Of a DNA stretch of 37,979 bases, positions 1 through 8,531 are shown piece by piece. A program made the position numbers and the translations under genes. Under the pieces are notes generated by a model. That model was not told the origin of the DNA. It worked only from the letters and a program-made list of their open reading frames with translations, and ran no database searches. Position 1 is the stretch's first letter. Each line of letters opens with the position of its first letter. The DNA is taken from positions 1 through 37,979 of the forward strand of contig JAFAKO010000327.1 in assembly GCA_019235245.1 (NCBI GenBank), read 5' to 3'. The stretch is from Gammaproteobacteria bacterium. Lineage in GTDB: Bacteria > Pseudomonadota > Gammaproteobacteria > Steroidobacterales > Steroidobacteraceae.

Positions 1-54
1 TCCGACAACGACTTCGTCTGCGCGGCCAAGATCGACCTCATTCCGCTCGCCTGA
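1..54 (+). CDS. C-terminal end of an unidentified protein (5' truncated by window edge): ...SDNDFVCAAKIDLIPLA*
   Basis: Open frame from base 1 to TGA at 52-54; convergent with and overlapping the arsR-like gene tail. Too short to assign. Confidence 0.35.
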   Translation, partial: SDNDFVCAAKIDLIPLA

Positions 55-352
55 GCAGCTCCTGCAGGCGCCGGTCCCAGACGCGGCGCCGTGGCGTGAG
101 CCACTGATCGAGCAGGCGCAGCGCCTGCGGCTCGATGCGGCACAGGCGCCGGCGGCCGATCTTCTCGGTGCGGATCACCCCGTTCCTCTCGAGCACCCGC
201 AGGTGCTGGAGAATCGTCGGCAGACTGAGCGGTAAATGCTCCGCCAGCCAGCTCACCGATGCCTCACCGTCGCACAGAGCTTCGACCATGCGTCGCCGCC
301 AGGGGTGAGCGAGGCAGCCGAAGACCTTATCCAGCGCGACCCAGTTGAGCAT
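38..352 (-). CDS. ArsR-family winged-helix transcriptional regulator
   Basis: Translation MLNWVALDKVFGCLAHPWRRRMVEALCDGEASVSWLAEHLPLSLPTILQHLRVLERNGVIRTEKIGRRRLCRIEP is typical of ArsR HTH. ATG at 352 chosen over the longer ORF start at 475. Confidence 0.88.
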   Translation of the reverse strand: MLNWVALDKVFGCLAHPWRRRMVEALCDGEASVSWLAEHLPLSLPTILQHLRVLERNGVIRTEKIGRRRLCRIEPQALRLLDQWLTPRRRVWDRRLQELLRRAE

Positions 353-411
353 GCGATGACTGTCACCGGCGGCGACCGGTCGGTCCAGCGACGTTTCGCA
401 GGTCTTTGAAG

Positions 412-437
412 GATAGTTAGTGAAATGCCTAACTATC
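412..437. promoter_or_regulatory. Perfect inverted repeat GATAGTTAG-N8-CTAACTATC (putative operator 1 upstream of arsR-like gene)
   Basis: Read directly: 9-bp arms, 8-bp spacer (tgaaatgc), ~60 bp upstream of the ATG at 352. Confidence 0.7.
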
Positions 438-544
438 GCGCGAAACAGGTTAAAAAGTGCGCGGCACGGGCCCACGCCGCGCCGCGCCGCGCCGCGCTGG
501 CCGCGCCCCGCCCGCCGGGGCCGGCGTCGTAAGTCCTTTTTGCG

Positions 545-570
545 GATAGTTAGTCAGTCACCTAACTATC
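545..570. promoter_or_regulatory. Second copy of inverted repeat GATAGTTAG-N8-CTAACTATC (putative operator 2)
   Basis: Identical 9-bp arms and identical 8-bp spacer length (tcagtcac) to the site at 412-437. Confidence 0.7.
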
Positions 571-583
571 CAACCATGGTCCC

Positions 584-1798
584 TCACCGCGCCATCTGCG
601 GCAGCTCGCCGCTGAGCCCGAGCGCCCGCCGGATGAAAAATCGCCGCAGCTCCTGGCTGGCATTCACCCAGGAGAGCCCACGCTGCGCCAGGCGTGCGAG
701 CGGTCCGGCACCATGTGCCAGCAGCCTGTCAAAAGTATCGATGGACAGCGCCATGGCGGCGACTTCGCTCTTGCGCCAGCGCTCGTAAGCCCGCAGCACG
801 CGCAGCGCGCCCGGATCCTCGCGCGCGGCGACCGCGGCCTGCACCTGCTCGGCGAGTGCCGCGGCATCGAGCAGCCCGAGATTCACACCCTGACCGGCGA
901 GCGGATGCACCACGTGCGCGGCATCGCCGATGAGCGCCACGCGCTGCGCGACGTAACGCTGTGCCGCCAGGCCCATAAGCGGGAAGGAGAGACGCGCGCT
1001 CAACAGCCGCGTCTCGCCGAGCGCCAGATCGGAAGCGCGGTCGAGCTCGCCGGCGAAGTCGGCATCGCTCAGGCTCACGAGATTGGCGGCGCGCGCGTCG
1101 TCCGCCGACCAGACGATCGAGCTCGTACCGTCGGCGAGCGGCAGGAAGGCGAGCGTGCCATCGTGCATGAAGCGTTGCCAGGCGGTGGACTCGTGCAGCT
1201 TCGCGGTGGAGACGTTGGCGACGATCGCGGTCTGTCCGTAAGCGCGCAGCTCGACCGTCAGGCCCGCGGCGGCGCGCAGCGCCGATTGCGCGCCGTCGGC
1301 TCCCACCACCAGGCGCGCCGGGAGCGTGCCGTGCGGGGTGCTCACCTGCACCCCCTCCTCACCGATGGCGAGGGCGCTGAGCGGTGCGGTCTCGATGTGC
1401 CCGCCGGCTTCCGCGAAGGCGGCGAGCAACGCGGTCTGCAGTGCGCGGCTCTCGGCGATGTACCCCAGGTTCGGCTCGCCGACATCGGCGGCATCGAATA
1501 CCAGCACGGCGTCGCTGTCGGGCGAGACGCTCTGGTGCCAGATCCGCATGCGCTCGTAGGGGTGGCATCGCTCCCGTGGTATCTGAGTCCAGGCGCCCGC
1601 GCGCGTGAGCAGCCGCTCGCTGGCGCGCGAGAGCGCGACCACGCGCAGATCCCCGCGCGTATCGACCGGAGCAGTTGTGGGTGGCCGGGGCTCGAGCAAG
1701 GCCACCGAGAGACCCGCGGCGCGGCTCGTGCCGCGCGCGAGCAGCGTGCCGGCGCACGCGCCCACCGGGCCGCCGCCGACGACGATCACGTCAAACAT
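584..1798 (-). CDS. UbiH/UbiF/VisC/COQ6-family FAD-dependent hydroxylase (ubiquinone biosynthesis)
   Basis: MFDVIVVGGGPVGACAGTLLARG Rossmann FAD motif, GDAAHVVHPLAGQGVNLGLLDAAALAE motif; start overlaps the upstream ubiH-like stop. Confidence 0.9.
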   Translation of the reverse strand: MFDVIVVGGGPVGACAGTLLARGTSRAAGLSVALLEPRPPTTAPVDTRGDLRVVALSRASERLLTRAGAWTQIPRERCHPYERMRIWHQSVSPDSDAVLVFDAADVGEPNLGYIAESRALQTALLAAFAEAGGHIETAPLSALAIGEEGVQVSTPHGTLPARLVVGADGAQSALRAAAGLTVELRAYGQTAIVANVSTAKLHESTAWQRFMHDGTLAFLPLADGTSSIVWSADDARAANLVSLSDADFAGELDRASDLALGETRLLSARLSFPLMGLAAQRYVAQRVALIGDAAHVVHPLAGQGVNLGLLDAAALAEQVQAAVAAREDPGALRVLRAYERWRKSEVAAMALSIDTFDRLLAHGAGPLARLAQRGLSWVNASQELRRFFIRRALGLSGELPQMAR

Positions 1799-3035
1799 GG
1801 CGCAGCGGGAGGCCGCGGGCGAGCCGCGGCGTTGGCCCACCGAAGCCCGCGCTGACACGCGCCAGCGCCCGCTTTGCGGGGGGTGCCAGGTCGAACAGCA
1901 GCAACCCGAGATTGCGCAGCAGCGCCGCTCCCGGTCGCGAGTCGCCGAAGAGCCTCACCAGCCCGTCAGTGAAGCCAATGACGCCGCGGCGGTCCCGTGC
2001 GCGCCACTCGATGAATCGGCTCAGGGCCGCCGGCCCGCCCGCATCACCGGCAGTGCCGGCGATCACTTCGGCGAGCATCGCGGCATCGCGCAGCCCGAGA
2101 TTGAATCCCTGCCCGGCGACCGGGTGCAGCGCCTGCGCGGCATTGCCGATGAGCACGGTGCGCACCGCGACACCCGCTTTCGCGCGGGTCAGCTTCAGGG
2201 GATAGGACCCGCGGCGACCGGCGCGCAGGAAACGGCCGGCGCGCCAGCCGAACTGCGCCTGCAGTTCGGCCAGGTACTCCTCCTCCGTGGCGTCGAGAAG
2301 CCGCTGCGCTCGAGGCGGGCGGCACGCCCAGATCACCGCCAGTGCGCCGTCGTGCCGCGGCAGGACCGCGAGCGGGCCGGAGTCGGTGAAGCGCTCGAAT
2401 GCCTGACCATCGTGGGCCCGGTCGGTGCTGACCGTGGCCACCACCGCGACCTGCTCGTAGTCCACGACCTCCGCCTCGATACCGGCCGCCGCACGCAGCT
2501 GCGAATTTGCGCCGTCGGCTGCGACCAGCAGCTGCGCGCGCACCGGGACGAGCTGGCCCGATTCGGTCGCAACCGTGAAGCGCACGCACTCGGCAGTCGC
2601 CGCCAGCTCCTCGATTCGGGCGGGAGCCTGGAGAGTGAGCTCCGGCAGCGTGCCCAGCCTGCGCCACAACGCCGCGCCGATGCAGCGGTTGCTGACGACG
2701 TAACCGAAGGCCTCGATGCCCTGATCCCGGGCGCTCAGCCGTGCGAAACCGAAGCGCCCGGCCTCCGACACGTGGATGGTGCGAATCGCCGCGGCCTCCG
2801 GGGCGATGCGGTCCCACAGCTGCAAGCCCTCGAATATGCGCCGGCTGGCGTTGCCGAGCGCAGTGGTGCGCTCATCGAAGCTCGGTTGGGCAACCGCGCC
2901 GAAGGGAACGCTCTCGACGACCAGCACCCGCCGCCCGCTGCCAGCGAGCGCAACCGCGAGGCTGGCTCCGACCATGCCGCCACCGACGATGGCGACGTCG
3001 ACCTCCAGGGGCATTGCGGCGGAGGCCGTATTCAT
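1791..3035 (-). CDS. ubiH: 2-octaprenyl-6-methoxyphenyl hydroxylase-type FAD monooxygenase (UbiH-like)
   Basis: VDVAIVGGGMVGASLAVALAGSG and IGNAAQALHPVAGQGFNLGLRDAAMLAE motifs; downstream of pepP as in enterobacterial ygfB-pepP-ubiH-ubiI. Confidence 0.88.
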   Translation of the reverse strand: MNTASAAMPLEVDVAIVGGGMVGASLAVALAGSGRRVLVVESVPFGAVAQPSFDERTTALGNASRRIFEGLQLWDRIAPEAAAIRTIHVSEAGRFGFARLSARDQGIEAFGYVVSNRCIGAALWRRLGTLPELTLQAPARIEELAATAECVRFTVATESGQLVPVRAQLLVAADGANSQLRAAAGIEAEVVDYEQVAVVATVSTDRAHDGQAFERFTDSGPLAVLPRHDGALAVIWACRPPRAQRLLDATEEEYLAELQAQFGWRAGRFLRAGRRGSYPLKLTRAKAGVAVRTVLIGNAAQALHPVAGQGFNLGLRDAAMLAEVIAGTAGDAGGPAALSRFIEWRARDRRGVIGFTDGLVRLFGDSRPGAALLRNLGLLLFDLAPPAKRALARVSAGFGGPTPRLARGLPLRHV

Positions 3036-3038
3036 AGC

Positions 3039-4352
3039 TCACGCGGCGCGGTGCGCCATGAGAGTCTCGATCTGCTCGGGGTCCTTCGGCACGCGGGCGG
3101 TGAGGACTTCCGCGCCGCGCTTCGTCACCACGACATCGTCCTCGATGCGGATGCCGATGTTGCGGAGGCGTCGCGGGACTCCGCGCGCCCCTGCCGGAAG
3201 ATAGATGCCCGGCTCGATGGTCATCACCATGCCGGGCTCGAGCACGCGCCATTCATCGCCCACCTTGTAGTCCCCGACATCGTGAACGTCGAGGCCGAGC
3301 CAGTGGCCGGTCCGGTGCATGAAGAAGCGGCGGTACGCGCCGCTCTTGATGAGTGCCGGCAGACGACCCTTGAGCAGACCCAGCTTGACGAGACCCTGCG
3401 TGATCACACGCACGGCGGCCTCGTGCGGAGCATTCCAGTGATTGCCCGGCCGCACGCAGGCAATCGCGGCACGATTCGCTTCCAGCACGATGTCGTAAAC
3501 GGCGCGCTGCGCGGGGGTGAAGCGACCGTTGACGGGCATGGTGCGGGTGACGTCCGAGGCATAGCACTCGAACTCGCAGCCGGCATCGATGAGCAGCAGA
3601 TCGCCGCTCGTCAGCGGCTGATCGTTTTCGCGGTAGTGCAGGATGCAGCTGTTGGCGCCGCTGCCGACGATCGGCTGGTAGGCGGTGTCGGCGTTGTGGC
3701 GCCGGAACTCGTGCAGCAGCTCCGCCATGACCTGGTATTCGGTCGCGCCAGGACGGCAGAAGCGCATGGCGCGGACGTGCGCCTGCGCCGCGATGTGCGC
3801 CGCGCGGCGCATGAGCTCGAGCTCGTGACGGGACTTGTAGAGCCGCATGTCGTGCAGCACGTGATCGAGCGCGACGAATTCCTGCGGCGGATGCCGGCCA
3901 TTCTTCGCCTGGGTCCGCAGCCCGTTGACCCAGCCGAGCACGCGCTGGTCGAAGTCGGCGTACATGCCCATTGTGTAGTAGACACGCGTGCGGTTCTCGA
4001 GCAGTCCAGGGAGGATCTCGTCGATATCGCTCACCGGAAAGGCATCGTTGGCGCCGTAGTCGCGCCGCGCACCGGCGGGCCCGGCGCGATGGCCGTCCCA
4101 GGTCTCGCGGGCCGGGTCACGTTCGCGCACGAACAGGATGTACTCGGCCTGCGCACGCCCCGGCACCAGCACGGCCACCGCTTCGGGCTCACCGAAGCCG
4201 GTGAGGTAATGAAAGTCGCTGTCCTGGCGGAACGCATACTCGACGTCGCTGTTGCGGTGCCTGACCGGTGCCGCCGGCAGCACGGCGATCGAGTCGCGTC
4301 CCATGAGGCGCATGAGCTGGCGGCGGCGACGCGCGAATTCATCCCTCGCCAT
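3039..4352 (-). CDS. pepP: Xaa-Pro aminopeptidase (aminopeptidase P)
   Basis: FRQDSDFHYLTGFGEPEAVAVL, LLIDAGCEFECYASDVTRTMPVNGRF, HRTGHWLGLDVHDVGDY metal-binding motifs. Confidence 0.95.
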   Translation of the reverse strand: MARDEFARRRRQLMRLMGRDSIAVLPAAPVRHRNSDVEYAFRQDSDFHYLTGFGEPEAVAVLVPGRAQAEYILFVRERDPARETWDGHRAGPAGARRDYGANDAFPVSDIDEILPGLLENRTRVYYTMGMYADFDQRVLGWVNGLRTQAKNGRHPPQEFVALDHVLHDMRLYKSRHELELMRRAAHIAAQAHVRAMRFCRPGATEYQVMAELLHEFRRHNADTAYQPIVGSGANSCILHYRENDQPLTSGDLLLIDAGCEFECYASDVTRTMPVNGRFTPAQRAVYDIVLEANRAAIACVRPGNHWNAPHEAAVRVITQGLVKLGLLKGRLPALIKSGAYRRFFMHRTGHWLGLDVHDVGDYKVGDEWRVLEPGMVMTIEPGIYLPAGARGVPRRLRNIGIRIEDDVVVTKRGAEVLTARVPKDPEQIETLMAHRAA

Positions 4353-4367
4353 GCGCTCGTGCGTTCC

Positions 4368-4925
4368 TCAGTGCAGGGGCGCCGCGGCCGGCGCCGGGGG
4401 GTGACGCAGCGCACCGAGCTCCTCGAAGAGGAGTTGCGCGCCGACGCGCACGAATTCCACGAGCTCCGCGTAGGCGGCCTCGTTCGATTCCTCGTCCTGG
4501 CTGGCATCCACACCCGCCCGGCTGATCTCGATGAAGTCGCGGACGATCTCGCCGGCATCCCCGGGAAGGCCGCTCGCGTCGGTAATCGCACCCGCGCCGA
4601 GACCGTAGAGGAAGCCCTGGCACCACTGCGCGAGTGCCGCGGTACGCACCTCGATGCGCTGCTCATCGTCGGGCAGCAGCAGCTCGAACTCCATGTCAGG
4701 CTGCAGCAGCGAATCCGCGGTCGCCGTGAACAGCGCTTCGAGCGCCACGGCCGTCTCGGGCGCAGCCCGAGCCTCCGGGAGGATCTCGCGCAGCCAATCC
4801 TCGACCCGATAGCCCGCCGTGCCGCACAGACACCCTGCCAGCGTGCCGTGCGCCTCGGCGGCGTCGGCGAGCGAGCGCTCCTGGGCCAGCAGCTGCTGGA
4901 TGTGGTTGTAGTCCGGTGCAATCAT
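4368..4925 (-). CDS. UPF0149 (YgfB/YecA-like) family protein
   Basis: GTLAGCLCGTAGYRVEDWL...WCQGFLYGLG...EIVRDFIEIS; position upstream of pepP. Confidence 0.85.
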   Translation of the reverse strand: MIAPDYNHIQQLLAQERSLADAAEAHGTLAGCLCGTAGYRVEDWLREILPEARAAPETAVALEALFTATADSLLQPDMEFELLLPDDEQRIEVRTAALAQWCQGFLYGLGAGAITDASGLPGDAGEIVRDFIEISRAGVDASQDEESNEAAYAELVEFVRVGAQLLFEELGALRHPPAPAAAPLH

Positions 4926-4994
4926 GAGGTCCGGTCACATTATATAATCGGCTCGCAATTGACCGCGTCAAGAATGCGGCTCTATAGTCCAGCC

Positions 4995-5225
4995 ATGAGC
5001 GACACTACAAAAAATCAACTCGATCTCGAGCTCACGCGCCTCGGCAAGCGCATCGATGAGCTGCTCGCCATGCTGGAGCATCTGCGCGAGGAGAATCGCG
5101 CGCTGCGTGCCCGCCACGAATCGCTCGCCGGCGAGCGCGCCGCCCTCGTGCACAAGAATGAGCAGGTGCGCACGCGTGTCGAGGCGATGATCGGCAGGCT
5201 GAAGACCCTGGAGCACGGGGCATGA
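4995..5225 (+). CDS. Small coiled-coil ZapB-like / TIGR02449-type protein
   Basis: 76-aa MSDTTKNQLDLELTRLGKRIDELLAMLEHLREENRALRARHESLAGERAALVHKNEQVRTRVEAMIGRLKTLEHGA; heptad-rich; ATGA overlap with zapA. Hidden at the 3' end of the 1605..5225 track ORF. Confidence 0.85.
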   Translation: MSDTTKNQLDLELTRLGKRIDELLAMLEHLREENRALRARHESLAGERAALVHKNEQVRTRVEAMIGRLKTLEHGA

Positions 5226-5539
5226 CGCAGCAGGACCAGGCCCGGGTCAGCGTGCGCATCATGGAGAAGGAATACGTCATCGCCTGTCCTTACGACGAGC
5301 GCTCGGCGCTGCTCGATGCCGCGGAGTTCCTGAATGCGCGCATGCGCGACATCAAGGACAGCGGCAGGGTGGTCGGTATCGATCGCATCGCCGTGATGGC
5401 CGCGCTCAACCTGGCGCACGAATACCTCAAGGGCAAGGATCGTGAGTCGCGTCTCGATAACGGCACGGGTCAGCGCGTACGTGCGCTGCGCGAGCGCGTC
5501 GAGGGCGCCCTGGGGAAGAGCCAGCAGCTCGAGCTGTGA
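5222..5539 (+). CDS. zapA: Cell division protein ZapA
   Basis: VSVRIMEKEYVIACPYDERSALLDAAEFLNARMRDIKDSGRVVGIDRIAVMAALNLAHEYL; followed by ssrS-ygfA. Confidence 0.93.
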   Translation: MTQQDQARVSVRIMEKEYVIACPYDERSALLDAAEFLNARMRDIKDSGRVVGIDRIAVMAALNLAHEYLKGKDRESRLDNGTGQRVRALRERVEGALGKSQQLEL

Positions 5540-5580
5540 CGCGCTCGGACGCCTAAGGCCTGCCCAATTGGTGTAGAGTG

Positions 5581-5775
5581 TTCCTGGCGTCGCCTGCGGT
5601 GTTCGACAAGCGGGCCGGGTTACCTCGGACCCTAATTGAAACACCCTCGGGACTTCCGGCTTGCGCGCAGCGCTGTGCAAGTCCGCCTTTGAGCGGAAAG
5701 CCTTACCTGCAGCAGCTCGTCCCACTTGTTGCTCTGGTTCGAGAGCAACGGTTCGCACCGGCACCTGCGGGTGGC
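5581..5775 (+). ncRNA. ssrS: 6S RNA (boundaries approximate)
   Basis: Between zapA and ygfA as in E. coli; contains GTTCGACAAGCGGGCC and GCGGAAAGCCTTA, matching E. coli 6S landmarks GTTCGCAAGCGGGCC and GAGAAGCCTTA; TAGAGT -10-like hexamer just upstream; 5' and 3' ends partly complementary. Confidence 0.87.
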
Positions 5776-6385
5776 GCTACCTGATTTCCCCTCGCTGAGC
5801 GCCGCCCGCAGGTCACTGCGGGCGAGCCTCAACGCCCGGCGCCGGCAGCTCCCTCCGCAGCAGCGCGCGTATCTGTCACGGCTCGTGGCGCGCAACGTCG
5901 ACCGTTTTCTGTCGCTGCGCAGTGAGTGGCGCATCGCCGTCTACGCCGCCCTGCCCTGGGAGCTGGACGCCGCGCCCCTCATCGCGCTCGCCGCGAGCCG
6001 CGGCTGCCGGTTGTTCGCGCCGCGCATCGATCGCCGGCGCACCTCGGCGGCGATGCGTTTCGTGCCGCTGCGTGGTCCGATGGCGGATAACCGGCTCGGC
6101 ATCGCCGAGCCGCAGGGCACCGAGTCCGTCGGGGCACGGTGGCTGGATGTCGTGTTCCTGCCGCTGGTGGGATTCGACCGCCGCGGGGTACGCCTCGGCG
6201 CGGGCGGTGGCTTCTACGATCGTGCTCTCGCCTTCCGGCAACTGCGCCGCGCGTGGCACGTACCCCGCCTGGTGGGCCTGGCGTACTCCTTTCAGGAGGT
6301 CGAGCGTATCGATGCGGCCGCGCATGACGTGCTCATGGACGCGGTGGTGACCGAAGAGGGGCTGGTTCGATGCACTACTGGCTGA
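5771..6385 (+). CDS. ygfA: 5-formyltetrahydrofolate cyclo-ligase
   Basis: RRSLRASLNARRRQL...FLPLVGFDRRGVRLGAGGGFYDRAL...VGLAYSFQEVERI. GTG at 5771 preferred because the ORF-track start (5726) lies inside ssrS. Confidence 0.9.
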   Translation: MALPDFPSLSAARRSLRASLNARRRQLPPQQRAYLSRLVARNVDRFLSLRSEWRIAVYAALPWELDAAPLIALAASRGCRLFAPRIDRRRTSAAMRFVPLRGPMADNRLGIAEPQGTESVGARWLDVVFLPLVGFDRRGVRLGAGGGFYDRALAFRQLRRAWHVPRLVGLAYSFQEVERIDAAAHDVLMDAVVTEEGLVRCTTG

Positions 6386-6834
6386 TGAAGACCGAGCCCG
6401 CGAGCTTCAGCGTCGAGGACCTCGCCGCCGCGCCACGGCGTACCACCCGCTGGGACGGTGTGCGCAATTACCAGGCGCGCAACATGCTGCGGGACCAGAT
6501 GCAGCGGGGCGATGAGGCGTTTCTCTACTACTCGAGCACCGACGTGCCGGGCATCGTGGCCATCATGCAGATCGTGAAGGAAGGCTACCCGGACGTGACC
6601 GCCTTCGATCGCAAGGATCACCACTATGACCCCGGCAGCGACCCGCTGAATCCGCGCTGGTTCATGGTGGATGTGCAGCTCAAACGCCGGTTGGCACGCA
6701 CGATTACCCTCGAGGAGCTGCGCGCGCACGCTCGCAAGGAGCTCAGAGGCATGCTGCTGTTGCGTCCCGGTAACCGACTGTCCGTGACGCCGGTGGAAGC
6801 CGCGCACTGGAAGTTCATCCTCTCGCTCGAGTGA
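6370..6834 (+). CDS. EVE domain-containing protein
   Basis: MHYWLMKTEPASFSVEDLAAAPRRTTRWDGVRNYQARNMLRDQMQRGDEAFLYYSS; family-typical N-terminus. Confidence 0.92.
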   Translation: MHYWLMKTEPASFSVEDLAAAPRRTTRWDGVRNYQARNMLRDQMQRGDEAFLYYSSTDVPGIVAIMQIVKEGYPDVTAFDRKDHHYDPGSDPLNPRWFMVDVQLKRRLARTITLEELRAHARKELRGMLLLRPGNRLSVTPVEAAHWKFILSLE

Positions 6835-6919
6835 TGCGCGACGCACCTGATGGTGAACGCTGCGTGCTCGCGGCGTGCGAGCGACGCACTCGCGCGCGCC
6901 GCGCGCGCGATGCGCTCGC

Positions 6920-6947
6920 TTGTAATTTCGATTCGCGTGTATATACT
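6920..6947 (+). promoter_or_regulatory. Sigma70-like promoter TTGTAA-N16-TATACT driving the microprotein gene
   Basis: -35 6920-6925, -10 6942-6947, 16-bp spacer; AT-rich island in GC-rich surroundings. Confidence 0.6.
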
Positions 6948-6984
6948 CGGACCCCGGACTAACCCGTCAAATTGGAGAGCCAAC

Positions 6985-7035
6985 ATGGCGAAGGCAAAGA
7001 AGAAGGCCAAGAAGAAAGCTGCCAAGAAGAAATAG
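6985..7035 (+). CDS. 16-aa Lys/Ala microprotein MAKAKKKAKKKAAKKK
   Basis: ATG at 6985 with GGAGAG RBS at the right spacing, stop TAG 7033-7035; promoter upstream and hairpin immediately downstream. Confidence 0.6.
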   Translation: MAKAKKKAKKKAAKKK

Positions 7036-7041
7036 GCCTTA

Positions 7042-7071
7042 ACTCGGCGGCCACTTTTGTGGCCGCCGAGT
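7042..7071 (+). terminator. Perfect 13-bp stem hairpin ACTCGGCGGCCAC-TTTT-GTGGCCGCCGAGT
   Basis: Starts 7 nt after the microprotein stop; no strong U-tract. Confidence 0.55.
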
Positions 7072-7081
7072 CGAATCCGGA

Positions 7082-7118
7082 GACTGTGCCCGCTTACCAT
7101 AGCGGGCACAGTCGTTTT
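7082..7118 (+). terminator. Perfect 13-bp stem hairpin GACTGTGCCCGCT-N6-AGCGGGCACAGTC followed by GTTTT
   Basis: Stem 7082-7094/7101-7113 then gtttt. Confidence 0.7.
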
Positions 7119-7150
7119 GGGGACCAGCAAAGAGCGTTGAGGGGCGCACG

Positions 7151-7810
7151 ATGGCGGCGGATGCGGACGCAAAGAAGCGGCGCGTGGCACTCGCGGCGCT
7201 GGACGAGATGCCCCGCGACGCGATCATCGGTATCGGTACCGGCTCCACGGTCAACTTCCTCATCGAGGCCATCGCCGCGCGCCCGGGGCTGATAGGCATC
7301 GCGGTGTCGAGCTCCGAAGCGAGCAGCGCACGCCTGCGTGCGGCCGGAGTGGCGCTGGTGGACCTGAACGATCTCACCGAGCTGTCGCTCTACATCGATG
7401 GCGCCGATGAAGCGAACCCGGCACGTCAGCTGATCAAGGGCGGCGGGGGCGCACTGACCCGCGAGAAGATCCTCGCCTCGGCGGCGCGGCGCTTCGTATG
7501 CATCGTCGACGACAGCAAGATGGCGGCGACACTCGGCCAGTTCCCGCTGCCGATAGAGGTGATCCCGATGGCGCGGGCGCTCGTGGCCCGGGCGCTCACC
7601 GCACGCGGGGGCCGGCCGGTATGGCGCGAGGGCTTCATCACCGATAACGGCAATCAAATCCTCGATGTCCATGGGCTGAGGATTACCGACCCGCCGGCCC
7701 TCGAGCGTGAGCTCAACCAGATCTGCGGAGTCGTCACGGTGGGCCTGTTCGCGCTGCGGCCCGCGGATCTGCTGCTCATCGGTACGAGCGAGGGGGTCGA
7801 GAAGCGCTGA
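7151..7810 (+). CDS. rpiA: Ribose-5-phosphate isomerase A
   Basis: [55 protein letters not shown] motifs. Confidence 0.97.
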   Translation: MAADADAKKRRVALAALDEMPRDAIIGIGTGSTVNFLIEAIAARPGLIGIAVSSSEASSARLRAAGVALVDLNDLTELSLYIDGADEANPARQLIKGGGGALTREKILASAARRFVCIVDDSKMAATLGQFPLPIEVIPMARALVARALTARGGRPVWREGFITDNGNQILDVHGLRITDPPALERELNQICGVVTVGLFALRPADLLLIGTSEGVEKR

Positions 7811-8007
7811 GCGGCTCCAGGCCCTCATTCCCGGGCGGATCCGCACCTGCCGCATGCCCTTGCAGGCAGGTTCACGAAAGCTTTGGCCTCCCGGGCAGAA
7901 ACATCACCGAAGCTTCACGCGGTTTCAGCCACCTTTCATGCGAGGGGGTGCGGCGGTGCATAAGGTGCGTGCGGTCCGAAAGGAACCCACTCACCTGGAG
8001 AACCGCA

Positions 8008-8373
8008 ATGAAACTCAAATCGATTCAGTACTCTTCGCTCTGCCCGGTCGCCTTCACCTCGCTCGTGTGCCTGCTGGGCGCCTCCGGTGCCTCGGCGGAC
8101 TCGCCGGCCGCCGCACGCACGGTCACGGTGAACTATCGTGATCTGAACCTCTCGACCATCGACGGCGCGATCACCCTCTACCAACGGCTGAAGAGCGCCG
8201 CCCGGACGGTGTGCGATGAGCCGATCTCCGGTGTCGCCGCCTATCAGGAGTGGAGGAGCTGCTATGACGCCGCCATAGCCGATGCCGTCACCAAGGTGAA
8301 CAACCCTCTGCTCACCGCAGTGCATCGCGGCCCCAACAAGGACGCCACCACCATCGCGATGCTGAGCAAGTGA
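8008..8373 (+). CDS. UrcA family protein (secreted/periplasmic)
   Basis: Signal-peptide-like N-terminus; RTVTVNYRDLNLSTIDGAITLYQRLKSAARTVCDEP...YQEWRSCYDAAIADAVTKVNNPLLTAVH pattern. Confidence 0.85.
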   Translation: MKLKSIQYSSLCPVAFTSLVCLLGASGASADSPAAARTVTVNYRDLNLSTIDGAITLYQRLKSAARTVCDEPISGVAAYQEWRSCYDAAIADAVTKVNNPLLTAVHRGPNKDATTIAMLSK

Positions 8374-8531
8374 GCTTCCCCGAGCAGCTTGCAGCGCGCG
8401 CACCCGCCTGGGGGATCTCCCCCGGCGGGTGCCGCGAGCACGGCCGGGCAGCGCGTCAGGGCCTGTTCGGGCGTAAGATCGAGGCGACACCTCCGCGCAG
8501 TGTGCGCCTACCCCGCAATATGGCCCCGGGG

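Noticed and set aside
420-788. 122-aa plus ORF starting in the operator region
   Set aside because: Arg/Ser-rich, runs antisense into the ubi gene; no RBS; explained by GC bias.
1605-5225. 1206-aa plus-strand ORF
   Set aside because: Shadow ORF antisense to ubiH, pepP and UPF0149 genes in high-GC DNA; only its last 77 codons (4995-5225) are a real gene.
8371-8382. 12-bp identity TGAGCTTCCCCG also at 10773-10784
   Set aside because: Both at stop codons of adjacent genes, but too short and isolated to call a repeat element.
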